From positions 1 to 11,841 of the forward strand of contig JBQCIO010000346.1 in assembly GCA_051953655.1 (NCBI GenBank): 11,841 bases of DNA. The letters are read 5' to 3'. Shown in pieces: positions 1 to 6,012 of this stretch (the first letter of the stretch is position 1; each line of letters opens with the position of its first letter). The stretch comes from JBQCHF01 sp051953655. Lineage in GTDB: Bacteria; Actinomycetota; Actinomycetes; Motilibacterales; Motilibacteraceae. The notes beneath the pieces are model-generated. The model made no database searches and was not told the origin of the DNA. It was given only the letters and a program-made list of their open reading frames with translations. Made by a program: the position numbers and the translations under genes.

Positions 1-1756
1 CGGCCAGCTCGCCGGCCACCTCCAGCTGCAGGGTGAGCCCGACCAGCGAGGGACCCAGCCCGTCGTGCAGGTCGCGGTGGATGCGGTGCCGCTCCTCCTC
101 CCGGGCCACGAGCAGCCGCTGCTGCGCGGTGCGCAGGTCGGTGAGCAGGCCGACCACCCGGGCGGACACCCCGGAGTGCCGCGCCAGGTCCGAGAGCAGC
201 TGGCGGTCCAGCGGCGAGAGGCTGCGGGCGTCCTTGCGCGGGGCGACCGCCAGCCGGCCGACGACCTGGTCGCCGACGCTGATCGGGAACAGCTCGACGG
301 CTGCCGGCCTCGTCCCGCGCTCGTGCACCACCAGCGGTTCGGGGCCGGCGCCGAGCTCGAGGGCCACGTAGGGAAGTCGCAGACCCTCCGCCGCGGTGTC
401 CACGACCGCGGCCAGCAGCTGCTCCGGGTCCGCCGACGCCTCCAAGCGAAGCCCCAGCCGGTGCAGCACCAGCTGGGTGTCGCCCGCGGTGCCGAACAGC
501 CGCGTGTTGACCACCCGCTGCACCCGGGCACGCAGCGGGGCCAGGGCCACCGCCACCAGCCCCGCCGCCGGCAGGGCCACCAGCGCGCCCTCGGCCCCGG
601 TCAGCTGGGCGGTCCCGGCGGCCGCCACGAGGTAGACCGCGAGCAGCAGGCTGCCGGTGCCCAGGGCGACCAGGGCGCGGTTGAGGGCCGCGTCGAGCTC
701 GTACAGGTCGCGCCGGGAGATGGCCACGGCGAGCGCGGCCGGGAACACGAGCAGGACCAGCCCGAAGCCGGGTGCGCCGGCCGGTACCGCGACCCACTTG
801 CCGACGAGGATCAGCGCGAACGTGGTGACGAAGCCGAGGAACACCAGCTGGAAGCGCCGACGCGCCTCCGCGTCCCGGCGCAGCCGGAACCACCGCCAGC
901 CGATCGTGCCGAGCGCGGCCAGCGTGCAGCCCTCCCACAGCACCTCGGCCAGCCCGTTGAGGCTCGCGTAGCCGCGCACCCCGATCGCGCCGGCCGAGGC
1001 CGCCGTCGCGATGCCCACGCACAGCACCACCGGGAGGACGGCCAGCCAGGTGAGCGAGCGGGTGGCGGCCCAGCGCACCGGGCGGGGGAAGGTGAGCGCG
1101 AACAGGAGCAGGGCCACGCCGGAGACGAGGTAGCCGGCCAGGTCCAGGTCGGTCCAGCTGACCACCCACGGCCGGGCGGCCAGGTCCAGCGGCTCGGGCA
1201 TGCCCCAGCCGACCACCGCGCTGGAGGCCCAGCCCGCGCCGTAGAGCAGGAACGCGTGGGCCGATCGGTCCTCGCGGCGGCGACGGATCAGCCAGATCCC
1301 CAGGCCGAGCATGCCGAAGGACACCAGGGCGGCGTCTGGCTGCTGGCTGCGCAGGAGGCCCGCCCAGTCCCGGTGCTCCCGCACCGCGACGCGCACGTCG
1401 CGGGGCTCGACCTGGCCCGAGGGCAGCTGACGTGCCACCCGGTAGACGTGCGCGTCGCCGGCCCGCACCGGCGCCTCCTGCGGCCGTGTGAGCAGGCGCT
1501 CGACCGGTCGCCCGTCGACGGCGAGCAGGGCGTCGCCGGAGGTGATGCCGGCGACCGGGTGGGCCGGGGCGAGCAGCAGACCGTCGACGCCCGGCGGCGA
1601 GGCCGGCCAGGCGGTCGGGAGGTGGTCGCCGGGGAGGGCGGCCAGCACCACCAGCAGGACCATGCCCGGGGCCAGCAACCAGACCACGAGGCCCCACGTC
1701 CAGCGCAGCGAGACACCGGCCACGGCGGCCGGTCCGCCCACCCTGCCCGCGACCAC
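1..1756 (-). CDS. Membrane sensor histidine kinase, NarL/LuxR-type (HisKA_3), with PDZ-like sensor region; C-terminus cut by window edge
   Basis: I translated the minus strand by hand: 585 complete codons from a GTG at 1756-1754, still open at base 1. The start is preceded by AGGAGG (1766-1761) four bases upstream; an in-frame ATG at 1795 has no such site. Order of parts: a membrane segment at about residues 21-41; a PDZ-like stretch at about 55-125 containing ITSGDALLAVDGRPV; several more membrane segments between about 142 and 405; a GAF-like cytoplasmic linker at about 425-535; then the dimerisation box EEERHRIHRDLHDGLGPSL with phospho-acceptor His564. The ATP-binding HATPase_c domain should follow beyond the left edge. 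Family knowledge: such kinases autophosphorylate on His and pass phosphate to a LuxR-type response regulator, often encoded next door, here outside the window. Signal and target are unknown. It is divergent from the beta-helix gene, with possible operators between them. Confidence 0.9.
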   Translation of the reverse strand, partial: MVAGRVGGPAAVAGVSLRWTWGLVVWLLAPGMVLLVVLAALPGDHLPTAWPASPPGVDGLLLAPAHPVAGITSGDALLAVDGRPVERLLTRPQEAPVRAGDAHVYRVARQLPSGQVEPRDVRVAVREHRDWAGLLRSQQPDAALVSFGMLGLGIWLIRRRREDRSAHAFLLYGAGWASSAVVGWGMPEPLDLAARPWVVSWTDLDLAGYLVSGVALLLFALTFPRPVRWAATRSLTWLAVLPVVLCVGIATAASAGAIGVRGYASLNGLAEVLWEGCTLAALGTIGWRWFRLRRDAEARRRFQLVFLGFVTTFALILVGKWVAVPAGAPGFGLVLLVFPAALAVAISRRDLYELDAALNRALVALGTGSLLLAVYLVAAAGTAQLTGAEGALVALPAAGLVAVALAPLRARVQRVVNTRLFGTAGDTQLVLHRLGLRLEASADPEQLLAAVVDTAAEGLRLPYVALELGAGPEPLVVHERGTRPAAVELFPISVGDQVVGRLAVAPRKDARSLSPLDRQLLSDLARHSGVSARVVGLLTDLRTAQQRLLVAREEERHRIHRDLHDGLGPSLVGLTLQLEVAGELA

Positions 1757-1978
1757 GGTGCCTCCTGCGACGACCGCCGGGTGCGGGCGACCCATGTCCC
1801 GCAACGTGCCGCACATCGTGCGTCAGGACATGTCCCCGTGTCCGGGGACACGCGTCCTTCGCCCCCGGGACGCCGCGGCGCTGACGACGGGACGCGCGCC
1901 GCCGGAGGCTGCCGCCGGCCGCTGGTCGAGCGGCGGGATGCCGCGGACGACGCGGCCAGCAGAGAGAGGGGACGGCCG
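1757..1978. promoter_or_regulatory. Divergent intergenic region between histidine kinase and beta-helix gene
   Basis: These 222 bases separate the two divergent starts and should hold both promoters. I see no convincing -35/-10 pair for either direction. The Shine-Dalgarno sites are visible: AGGAGG on the minus strand (1766-1761) for the kinase and GAGGGG (1966-1971) for the beta-helix gene. The notable content is the inverted-repeat cluster at 1826-1852, annotated separately. Confidence 0.6.
1826..1852. promoter_or_regulatory. Cluster of GGACA/TGTCC inverted repeats, probable operator
   Basis: GGACATGTCC (1826-1835) is a perfect 10-base palindrome. It is followed directly by CGTGTCC-GG-GGACACG (1837-1852), a second inverted repeat with 7-base arms. 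The two overlap a hairpin-capable pair, TGTCCCCG (1831-1838) and CGGGGACA (1843-1850). A further TGTCC lies at 1795-1799. Repeated half-sites in a divergent promoter region suggest binding of a dimeric regulator, possibly the response regulator of the adjacent kinase. That assignment is inference. It does not match the actinobacterial SOS box. Confidence 0.5.
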
Positions 1979-3112
1979 ATGGCCAGGGGAATCGGGAGGC
2001 GGACGGCGGTGGTCGCGACGGTGGCGACCGCGGTGGTGGCGGCAGCGACAGGAGGAGGCGCGAGCGCGGCGCAGGCCACGGAGGGCGTAGCGGGCGCGCC
2101 CTCCCGGATCGTGGTGCGGGCGGGCGAGTCGGTGCAGGCCGCGATCGACGCGGTGCGGGCCGGCGGCACGGTGGTCGTGCCCGCGGGGACCTACCGGGAG
2201 GACCTGCTCATCACCAAGCCGCTCACCATCCGGGGCGAGCGGGGTGCGGTGCTGACCCGGGCCGACGACCCCGCGGACACGCTCTGCAACGCCGACGAGG
2301 AGGCCGCGGACGCGGGCCTGGAGATCCAGGTCGGCGTGTGCGTGCTGGGGCAGCTCGGCGACCCGGTCCCCGGAGACGGCGACCTGCCCACCGTCGTCAG
2401 CCCGGTGCCCGACGTGCGGATCGAGGGGCTGACGCTGGACGGGTTCGACGAGGGCGTGGAGTCGGTGGGCACGCGGGACCTGCGCCTGTCCCGGCTCACC
2501 GTGACCGGCAGCCGCGACGGCGGGATCCTCGGCTGGTACGGCGCCGGGACCAGCGTGCAGGACTGCACCCTCTCCGGCGGCCTCGGCTTCGCGGCGCTCT
2601 CGCTGCGGCGGTCCACCGGCTCGGCCGTCACGGCCAACCGTGTCGTCGGCAACGCCGGCTTCGGCATCGCGCTGGCCGACGACGTCGAGGTCCGGGTGAG
2701 CGCGAACACCGTGCGCGACAACGCCGGAGGGCTGGTGGCCTGGGACAGCGGCGACCTGGGCACGACCGGGGACATGCGCGGGCTGCAGGTGACCGGCAAC
2801 GACGTCAGCGCCAACAGCAGGGTCTTCGGCGGCGACGGACCGAGCTTCGGCCGGGTGGGGGTCCTGATGGCCGGCGTCACCGGATCGACGGTGGCCGGCA
2901 ACCGGGTCCGCGACAACGGGCCGGGCAGCGCCGGTGCCTTCTTCTCCGGCATCGGCATCGGCCTGCTGGACGCCGCCGACCTGTTCGGGGGCGGCGCCGC
3001 GGGCGACGTGCGGATCGTCGGCAACACGGTGACCGGCTCGTCCACGCCGGTCCTGGTGCAGGCCAGCGGGCAGGGCGTCGTCGTGCGCGGCAACCGGGAG
3101 GTGGCGCTGTGA
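1979..3112 (+). CDS. Secreted right-handed parallel beta-helix repeat protein (NosD/pectate-lyase fold)
   Basis: 377 residues. The ATG at 1979 follows GAGGGG by seven bases. The N-terminus (MARGIGRR, then an Ala/Val-rich core, then ASAAQA) is a Sec signal peptide, probably cleaved near residues 30-33. Residues 43-92 have the usual opening of this fold: a cap (AGESVQAAIDAVRAGGTVVV), the PAGTY turn at 68-72, and LLITKPLTIRGERG. Residues 146-372 are repeated short beta-strand rungs with N-x-V/N-x-G patterns (TANRVVGNAGFGIAL, SANTVRDNAGG, AGNRVRDNGPG, VGNTVTGSSTPV). Cys103 and Cys121 could form a disulphide. No catalytic set of a known polysaccharide lyase or hydrolase can be assigned, so it may be a carbohydrate-binding or carbohydrate-acting exported protein, or structural. 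The NosD likeness is to fold only; no other nos genes are present. Its stop overlaps the next start, so the two are probably co-translated. Confidence 0.87.
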   Translation: MARGIGRRTAVVATVATAVVAAATGGGASAAQATEGVAGAPSRIVVRAGESVQAAIDAVRAGGTVVVPAGTYREDLLITKPLTIRGERGAVLTRADDPADTLCNADEEAADAGLEIQVGVCVLGQLGDPVPGDGDLPTVVSPVPDVRIEGLTLDGFDEGVESVGTRDLRLSRLTVTGSRDGGILGWYGAGTSVQDCTLSGGLGFAALSLRRSTGSAVTANRVVGNAGFGIALADDVEVRVSANTVRDNAGGLVAWDSGDLGTTGDMRGLQVTGNDVSANSRVFGGDGPSFGRVGVLMAGVTGSTVAGNRVRDNGPGSAGAFFSGIGIGLLDAADLFGGGAAGDVRIVGNTVTGSSTPVLVQASGQGVVVRGNREVAL

Positions 3113-3765
3113 GCGCGGCTCCTTCCACCCGCGGCCTGCGGGTCTCCGCGGTGCTGGCCGGTCTCTGCTTCGGCGCGGGTCTGCTGGGCCTGTTCAGCGT
3201 GCCGGGAGGGGGCGAGGTGACCGACCAGCAGTTCACGGACTTCTACGCCTCGTCGGAGAAGCGGGCGCTCGCGCTGGGCGGGTTCTTCCTGCTCGTCGCC
3301 GGGTCCTGGCTGATGACCTGGTTCTTCACCGAGCTGCGGGCGCTGCTTCCGGCGGGGCGCGCGGCCGACGTCGGGCTCGGGGTGGCCCGCACGTCGGCGC
3401 TGGCCAGCGTGGTCGGCGCGGGCGTGGCACTCGGTCCGGTGGGGGTTCAGATGAACAGCGCCGGCTCCTTCGTCGGCGTGCCGGTGGCGCACGCCCTCGA
3501 CCAGGCCGGCCTGCTCGTGACCATCGTCGGCGGCCTCTACGGGTTCGCCGTCGCGCTCTTCCTGCTCTGCCTGCAGGCACGCCGGCAGCAGGTTCTCGCC
3601 CGCGGGATGGCGACAGCCGGGCTCGTCGTCGCGGTGCTGCTGGTGGCCGCCTACGTCGCGGTCCCCGCGTTCCTGCTCCCGCTGTGGGTGCTGGTGGCCG
3701 GAGCGGCGGGGGTCCGCCGGAGCGTCGGGAGCACCCAGGAGCTCGTCGAGCCGGTGGTGGTCTGA
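3109..3765 (+). CDS. Multi-pass membrane protein of unknown function
   Basis: 218 residues from a GTG at 3109 that overlaps the beta-helix stop (GTGA, 3109-3112), the usual geometry for translational coupling; an in-frame opening further upstream is only an antisense-style shadow inside the beta-helix gene. Hydrophobic segments lie at about residues 11-31, 53-74, 96-116, 132-156 and 168-198 (the last long enough for one or two spans). The loop at about 32-52 (GGGEVTDQQFTDFYASSEKR) is the longest polar region and may be outside the cell. The C-terminus is short and polar (RRSVGSTQELVEPVVV). I recognise no enzymatic motif and no named family with confidence; hydropathy layout resembles small actinobacterial DUF4386-like membrane proteins, but this is a guess. 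Coupling to a secreted beta-helix protein suggests a shared envelope role. A strong hairpin follows 14 bases after the stop. Confidence 0.85.
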   Translation: MSAAPSTRGLRVSAVLAGLCFGAGLLGLFSVPGGGEVTDQQFTDFYASSEKRALALGGFFLLVAGSWLMTWFFTELRALLPAGRAADVGLGVARTSALASVVGAGVALGPVGVQMNSAGSFVGVPVAHALDQAGLLVTIVGGLYGFAVALFLLCLQARRQQVLARGMATAGLVVAVLLVAAYVAVPAFLLPLWVLVAGAAGVRRSVGSTQELVEPVVV

Positions 3766-3779
3766 CCGGTCGAGCCGGG

Positions 3780-3820
3780 CCGCGGTTCGAAGGAGGCGCC
3801 GCGCCTCCTCCGAACCGCGG
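3780..3820. terminator. Strong bidirectional hairpin between convergent genes
   Basis: Two 19-base arms (CCGCGGTTCGAAGGAGGCG and its complement) pair with one mismatch around a 3-base loop, CCG. The hairpin lies 14 bases after the stop of the membrane protein gene and 10 bases after the stop of the P450 gene on the other strand. There is no T-run on either side, as is common for high-GC actinobacterial terminators. Position between two convergent stops makes a shared terminator the natural reading. Confidence 0.8.
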
Positions 3821-3830
3821 CGCGCAGCTG

Positions 3831-5096
3831 TCACGCCACCGCGACCGGCAGGTGCAGCGGCCCGCGGATCGTCGAGGAGGGGCGCATCCGGACCCGGCCG
3901 GCCGGACGCAGCCCGGGCATCCGTTCGGCGAGCACGGCCAGCGCGACCGACGCCTCCAGCCGGGCGAGGGGCGCGCCCAGGCAGTAGTGGATGCCCGAGG
4001 AGAAGGCCAGGTGCTCGGCTCCGGGTCGACGGGTGATGTCGAAGACCTGCGGAGCGTCGAACACCTCGGGATCGCGGTTGGCGGCGGCGAGCAGCGTCAG
4101 CACCACCTGGTCCTTGCGGACACGCACCCCGCCGACCTCGACGTCCTCGAAGGCGATCCGACCGGTCTCCTGCACCGGCGGGTCCCAGCGCAGGACCTCC
4201 TCCACGCAGGACTCGGCCAGCGCCGGCTGCTCGCACAGCACCCGCCACTGCTCGGGGTGCGCCAGCAGCGCCCGGACGCTGTTGCCGATGAGGTTGACGG
4301 TGGTCTCGAAGCCGGCGATCAGCAGCAGCTGGCACATGGGCCCGAGCTCCTGCGGCCGGATGCGGTCGCCGCGCTCGGCCACGAGCACGCTCACGAGGTC
4401 GTCGCGCGGGTCCTGCTCCCGGAGGGCGAAGAGGGCGGTGAAGAGCTTCTCGATCTCGCGCTGCGCGGTCATGACCTCGCGGGCGTGGCGCAGCGAGCGG
4501 ACGCCGGACAGGGCGCTGCCGATGGCGGCGCCGTAGCGCTGGAACGTGTCGGTGTCGGCGTCGGGCACGCCCAGCATCGACGTGATGACGGCGATCGGCA
4601 GCGGGGCCGCCAGGGACCCGACGAGGTCGAAGCGGCCGTCCGTCGCAGCCCGCGCCTCGGCGGCGTCCACCAGGTCGTGGGTGGTCCGCTCGATCAGCTC
4701 GCGGTAGCGGGTCATCATCCGCGGGCTGAACGCCGGCTGCGCCAGCCGGCGCAGGCGGCCGTGGTCGGGCTCGTTCATCTCCAGGAAGGACAGGTCCATC
4801 GACTGCTCGGCGGTGTCCGGCTGCTGGTCCAGCGGTGCGACACCGAGGCTGCGGCTGCGCAGCACCTGGTTGCACAGCAGGTGGCTCGTGGTCGACCAGT
4901 TGCCGAGCCGGGTCGGCAGGATGTCCCCTCGCGCCCGCATCTGCTCGTAGATCGGGTACGGGTCGCGGATGCCGGCCCGCATCCGTCGCCGGGACAGCAG
5001 GTCGCCGCGGCGGCCGGCCTGCCACACCTCCAGGCGCTGGCGGTAGAGGCCGCCGGCGAAGCGGGCGGCGACGAGCAGCTGCGACCCCCGTGTCAT
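3831..5096 (-). CDS. Cytochrome P450, CYP140-like
   Basis: 421 residues, a normal length for a soluble bacterial class I P450. All signature parts are present: I-helix AGFETT (261-266) with the acid/alcohol pair used in O2 activation; ExxR as E300-V-L-R303; PERF-region stretch around 340-356; and the haem loop FSSGIHYCLG (365-374) with Cys372 as the iron ligand. The stretch RRGDLL (about 29-34), followed by DPYPIYEQMRARG, and the I-helix run FETTVNLIGN recall mycobacterial CYP140, but I recall that family from memory and did not align it. I chose the ATG at 5096, with AGGA on the minus strand upstream; a longer in-frame opening to 5312 adds a low-complexity Arg/Pro-rich stretch and would overlap the divergent gene. 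It needs ferredoxin and ferredoxin reductase; neither is nearby. Substrate is unknown. It shares the hairpin terminator with the opposite gene. Confidence 0.93.
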   Translation of the reverse strand: MTRGSQLLVAARFAGGLYRQRLEVWQAGRRGDLLSRRRMRAGIRDPYPIYEQMRARGDILPTRLGNWSTTSHLLCNQVLRSRSLGVAPLDQQPDTAEQSMDLSFLEMNEPDHGRLRRLAQPAFSPRMMTRYRELIERTTHDLVDAAEARAATDGRFDLVGSLAAPLPIAVITSMLGVPDADTDTFQRYGAAIGSALSGVRSLRHAREVMTAQREIEKLFTALFALREQDPRDDLVSVLVAERGDRIRPQELGPMCQLLLIAGFETTVNLIGNSVRALLAHPEQWRVLCEQPALAESCVEEVLRWDPPVQETGRIAFEDVEVGGVRVRKDQVVLTLLAAANRDPEVFDAPQVFDITRRPGAEHLAFSSGIHYCLGAPLARLEASVALAVLAERMPGLRPAGRVRMRPSSTIRGPLHLPVAVA

Positions 5097-5178
5097 CCGC
5101 TCATCCTGCCCGCTCGTCCGCCCAGCCGGAGCGGACCGTCCTCCGACGGGTCGTCGATCAGGTCCTCGGTCCGGCTCG

Positions 5179-5203
5179 CCCGACCCACGGGTAGGGTCGG
5201 GGC
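5179..5203 (+). promoter_or_regulatory. Putative leaderless promoter with overlapping inverted repeat
   Basis: TAGGGT (5192-5197) fits the TAnnnT form of an actinobacterial -10 box and sits six bases before the GTG at 5204, so transcription would begin at or next to the start codon. No Shine-Dalgarno site is present, in keeping with a leaderless message. No good -35 is seen. An inverted repeat, CCCGACCC (5179-5186) and GGGTCGGG (5194-5201), with a 7-base loop, overlaps the -10 and could be an operator. Confidence 0.4.
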
Positions 5204-5920
5204 GTGGCGAGCGTTGCCCCCGACCCTCGGGGGACCGGCAGGGGCGAGCAGGTCGTCGCCCCCCACACCCCCGCTGTGGACCAGGTGCGCCGCCGGGGGG
5301 CCGGTGCGGCACCCGCCGTCTCGGACCGAGTCGTCACCGTCCCCAACGCCCTGAGCCTGCTGCGGCTCGTCGGGGTGCCGGTGTTCCTGTGGCTGATCCT
5401 GGCCCACCACGACGGCTGGGCCCTGGCCGTGCTGATGGTCAGCGGCGCCACGGACTACCTCGACGGCAAGCTGGCCCGGCGCTGGAACCAGATGACCCGG
5501 TTGGGGCAGCTGCTCGACCCGCTCGCGGACCGGCTCTACATCCTCGCCACCCTCGTCGGGCTCACGATCCGGGACATCCTGCCGCTGTGGCTCACCGTCC
5601 TCATCGTCGGTCGCGACGTGCTGCTGGCCGGCACGCTGCCGGTCCTGCGCCGGCACGGCTACGGGCCGCTGCCGGTGCACTTCCTCGGCAAGGCGGCCAC
5701 CTTCAACCTGCTCTACGCCTTCCCGCTGCTCCTGCTGGGTGACGGCAGCGGGTCGATCGCCACGGTGGCCGAGGTGTTCGGTTGGGCCTTCGCCATCTGG
5801 GGGACCTGTCTGTACTGGTGGGCCGGGGTGCTCTACGTCGTCCAGGTTCGCCAGCTCGCGGTCGCCGCGCGCACGGCGCACGGGACCGGGAGCCGGATGG
5901 GGGCGCATCTTCCGGGCTGA
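5204..5920 (+). CDS. pgsA: CDP-alcohol phosphatidyltransferase (PgsA2/cardiolipin synthase type)
   Basis: 238 residues, integral membrane. The complete CDP-alcohol signature is present: D84-x2-D87-G88-x2-A91-R92-x8-G101-x3-D105-x3-D109 (DYLDGKLARR then GQLLDPLADR). These four aspartates bind the metal ions and the CDP-diacylglycerol. Membrane segments lie at about residues 49-68, 72-84, 110-121, 125-147, 165-179 and 190-215. The enzyme displaces CMP from CDP-diacylglycerol with an alcohol; the acceptor (glycerol-3-phosphate, or phosphatidylglycerol to make cardiolipin) cannot be read from the motif. The synteny with Rv1822 points to the PgsA2/cardiolipin-synthase-like subgroup. The GTG at 5204 gives a 40-residue polar N-terminal extension; in-frame GTGs at 5276 and 5288 are possible alternatives, none with a ribosome site. 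First gene of the conserved block. Confidence 0.92.
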   Translation: MASVAPDPRGTGRGEQVVAPHTPAVDQVRRRGAGAAPAVSDRVVTVPNALSLLRLVGVPVFLWLILAHHDGWALAVLMVSGATDYLDGKLARRWNQMTRLGQLLDPLADRLYILATLVGLTIRDILPLWLTVLIVGRDVLLAGTLPVLRRHGYGPLPVHFLGKAATFNLLYAFPLLLLGDGSGSIATVAEVFGWAFAIWGTCLYWWAGVLYVVQVRQLAVAARTAHGTGSRMGAHLPG

Positions 5921-5969
5921 GGCTGACTCGACTAGACGCGGTGCGGCGCGGACGAGAAGGAGGACCAGC

Positions 5970-6002
5970 ATGGGGGCCGGATCGTTGAGGGCCGTCGCGT
6001 GA
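5970..6002 (+). CDS. 10-codon upstream ORF with perfect Shine-Dalgarno (possible leader peptide)
   Basis: ATG at 5970 encodes MGAGSLRAVA and stops at TGA 6000-6002, ten bases before the GTG of the next gene. It has the best ribosome site in the neighbourhood, AAGGAGG (5957-5963), six bases before the ATG, whereas the downstream GTG at 6013 has none. The simplest reading is translational coupling: ribosomes load on the small ORF, terminate and restart at 6013. The peptide has no run of a single amino acid, so classic attenuation is not indicated. It could also be a chance ATG beside a displaced ribosome site. Confidence 0.45.
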   Translation: MGAGSLRAVA

Positions 6003-6012
6003 CGGTGCTGTC

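Noticed and set aside
1757..1795. In-frame ATG at 1795 as an earlier start for the histidine kinase
   Set aside because: It has no ribosome site, adds 13 residues of no evident role and would run into the inverted-repeat region; GTG 1756 has AGGAGG.
1826..1835. GGACATGTCC as a LexA/SOS box
   Set aside because: The actinobacterial SOS box is of the TCGAAC-N4-GTTCGA type; this palindrome does not match, and neither neighbour is a repair gene.
65..3112. A plus-strand 1015-codon open frame that merges the beta-helix gene with 1.9 kb upstream
   Set aside because: The first part is the exact antisense register of the histidine kinase and reads as Gln/Arg/Gly/Pro low complexity. The true start is ATG 1979 with a ribosome site and signal peptide.
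1979..3112. Naming the beta-helix protein nosD (copper-loading for nitrous oxide reductase)
   Set aside because: The fold is shared but no nosZ, nosR, nosF or nosY lies nearby; similarity of rungs alone does not support the function.
2191..5025. A minus-strand 944-codon open frame opposite the beta-helix and membrane genes and across the P450
   Set aside because: It is out of frame with the P450, crosses the terminator hairpin and has shadow-like Arg/Pro/Ala composition. High GC removes stops.
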